From Candidatus Nitrosopumilus sp. (GTDB lineage: Archaea; Thermoproteota; Nitrososphaeria; Nitrososphaerales; Nitrosopumilaceae): 36,042 nt of DNA. The translations under genes were made by a program, and so were the position numbers. Below the pieces are notes generated by a model. That model ran no database searches, had not been told where the DNA came from, and saw only the letters and a list, made by a program, of their open reading frames with translations. Of the stretch, positions 35,316 through 36,042 are shown in pieces (positions within the stretch are counted from its first letter, which is position 1; every line of letters begins with the position of its first letter). The stretch spans positions 1 through 36,042 of the forward strand of contig JAPFBP010000010.1 of NCBI GenBank assembly GCA_029250275.1, read 5' to 3'.

Positions 35316-36042
35316 TTACATATTTCTAATGATTTTTGGTAATTCTTCTAAATTTAATTCTGAAATTACTCTTCCATCAAACTTTGGTATTTTTTTAGTT
35401 TGCATGGCATATCCGCCAATTAAAATTGGAATCTTACATTCATCATTGATTTTTCTTACTAATCTTTGACCCGCTAGAATATTGTCTGGTAATGTAATTG
35501 AAATAAATACAATGTCTGGCTTATTACTTTCAATAAAATTAATGATAGATTCTGTTGGAATTGATGTTCCCATATTGTATACTTTGAATCCTTTTATTGA
35601 AAGATATGTTTCTAACACGTCGCATCCTAAATGGTGCTCTTCTCCCACTGGAACACAGATTAGAATTTTTTTCTTATTACCTGAACTTGAAACACCATCC
35701 ATAATTATTTTAACTAATGTTTGTGCAACATTACTTGCAACATGTTCTGTTGCTATACTTATTTTACTAGTTGCCCAGTGTTCTCCAATGTCATACATTA
35801 CTGGTTTTAAAATCCTATCAAAAAAATCTGCTGGATTAAAAATCTGTGTATACTCTTGGTATATTTTTATACACTCCTCTATGTTACCTTCTGTTAATTT
35901 CTTGTATAAGTGTTTTTTTGATTTCTTTGTAGACTCTTCTCTTTTTTTAATGTCTTTTGGATTGAATGATGCTAATACTGACAATACTTTATGGTTGTCT
36001 CTATATTCTACTGGAATATCGTCTTTCACAACTTCTGATGCT
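35316..36042 (-). CDS. CarH-type B12-binding regulator, N-terminus outside the window
   Basis: The open frame runs off the right edge, so the true start and any DNA-binding domain are not seen; a GTG at 36029 is an unlikely start. The visible part has the helical cap domain with WATSKISIATEH (W-x9-EH, as in CarH/LitR photoreceptors) and a Rossmann-type cobalamin domain with GEEHHLG (E-x-H-x2-G, His as lower cobalt ligand), then NMGTSIPTESIINFIESNKP, ISITLPDN and IPILIGGYAM. CarH proteins hold adenosylcobalamin and release DNA on illumination, controlling carotenoid genes. It converges on the desaturase-like gene. Confidence 0.85.
   Translation of the reverse strand, partial: ASEVVKDDIPVEYRDNHKVLSVLASFNPKDIKKREESTKKSKKHLYKKLTEGNIEECIKIYQEYTQIFNPADFFDRILKPVMYDIGEHWATSKISIATEHVASNVAQTLVKIIMDGVSSSGNKKKILICVPVGEEHHLGCDVLETYLSIKGFKVYNMGTSIPTESIINFIESNKPDIVFISITLPDNILAGQRLVRKINDECKIPILIGGYAMQTKKIPKFDGRVISELNLEELPKIIRNM

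Overview
The window looks like chromosome of an ammonia-oxidising thaumarchaeon (Nitrososphaerota) close to Nitrosopumilus. The DNA is strongly AT-rich. It carries archaeal EF-2 with the diphthamide histidine, a TFB paralogue, a DUF106/EMC3-type insertase, two DUF6659-like proteins and CBS-TrkH. Many genes have a TATA-like box about 25-28 nt before the start codon, which points to leaderless transcripts. Taxonomy and family names come from recognition of the proteins, not from a database search.

Layout. 1-4.6 kb: a broken gene, a small conserved protein with an MqnA/MqnD-family gene, EF-2, and a phasin-like granule protein. 5-11.7 kb: mostly small thaumarchaeal proteins of unknown function, including winged-helix proteins, a DUF5615/PIN-like protein and a membrane protein with CC and CPTC motifs. 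12-14.7 kb: two universal stress proteins, HtpX protease and a decayed third Usp gene. 15.2-20.8 kb: very small genes (zinc fingers, DUF1059, insertase, cupredoxin, winged helix) tied together by seven copies of one palindrome. 21-26.7 kb: a membrane-bound class III nucleotide cyclase with a small membrane partner, a regulator behind a tandem-repeat promoter, CBS-TrkH and a BFN-domain protein. 26.7-31.5 kb: small genes, several decayed genes and a structured RNA candidate. 31.5-36 kb: a probable light/UV-response cluster of pyrimidine-dimer glycosylase, zinc ribbon, TFB, START-like protein, phytoene-desaturase-like oxidoreductase and a CarH-type B12-binding regulator.

Two local regulatory systems stand out. 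(1) The palindrome TTAACAWTGTTAA occurs seven times between 15.5 and 20.3 kb. Six copies lie 34-40 nt before start codons, in three or four cases in both directions, with TATA-like boxes about 9-12 nt from the palindrome edge. It predicts tiny genes otherwise easy to miss, and a winged-helix gene at 17092 inside the set is the best candidate regulator. (2) A TTAGCACTAG element sits next to the promoters of the TFB operon, the START/desaturase genes and an exported protein at 29 kb, and may be read by the B12 photoreceptor-like protein or depend on the TFB.

The window also holds many decayed genes (Usp, Lrp/AsnC-like, zinc ribbon, membrane protein, Ig-like fragment, the left-edge gene) and a duplicated promoter joined to a duplicated 3' end at 20969-21083 with no gene between them.
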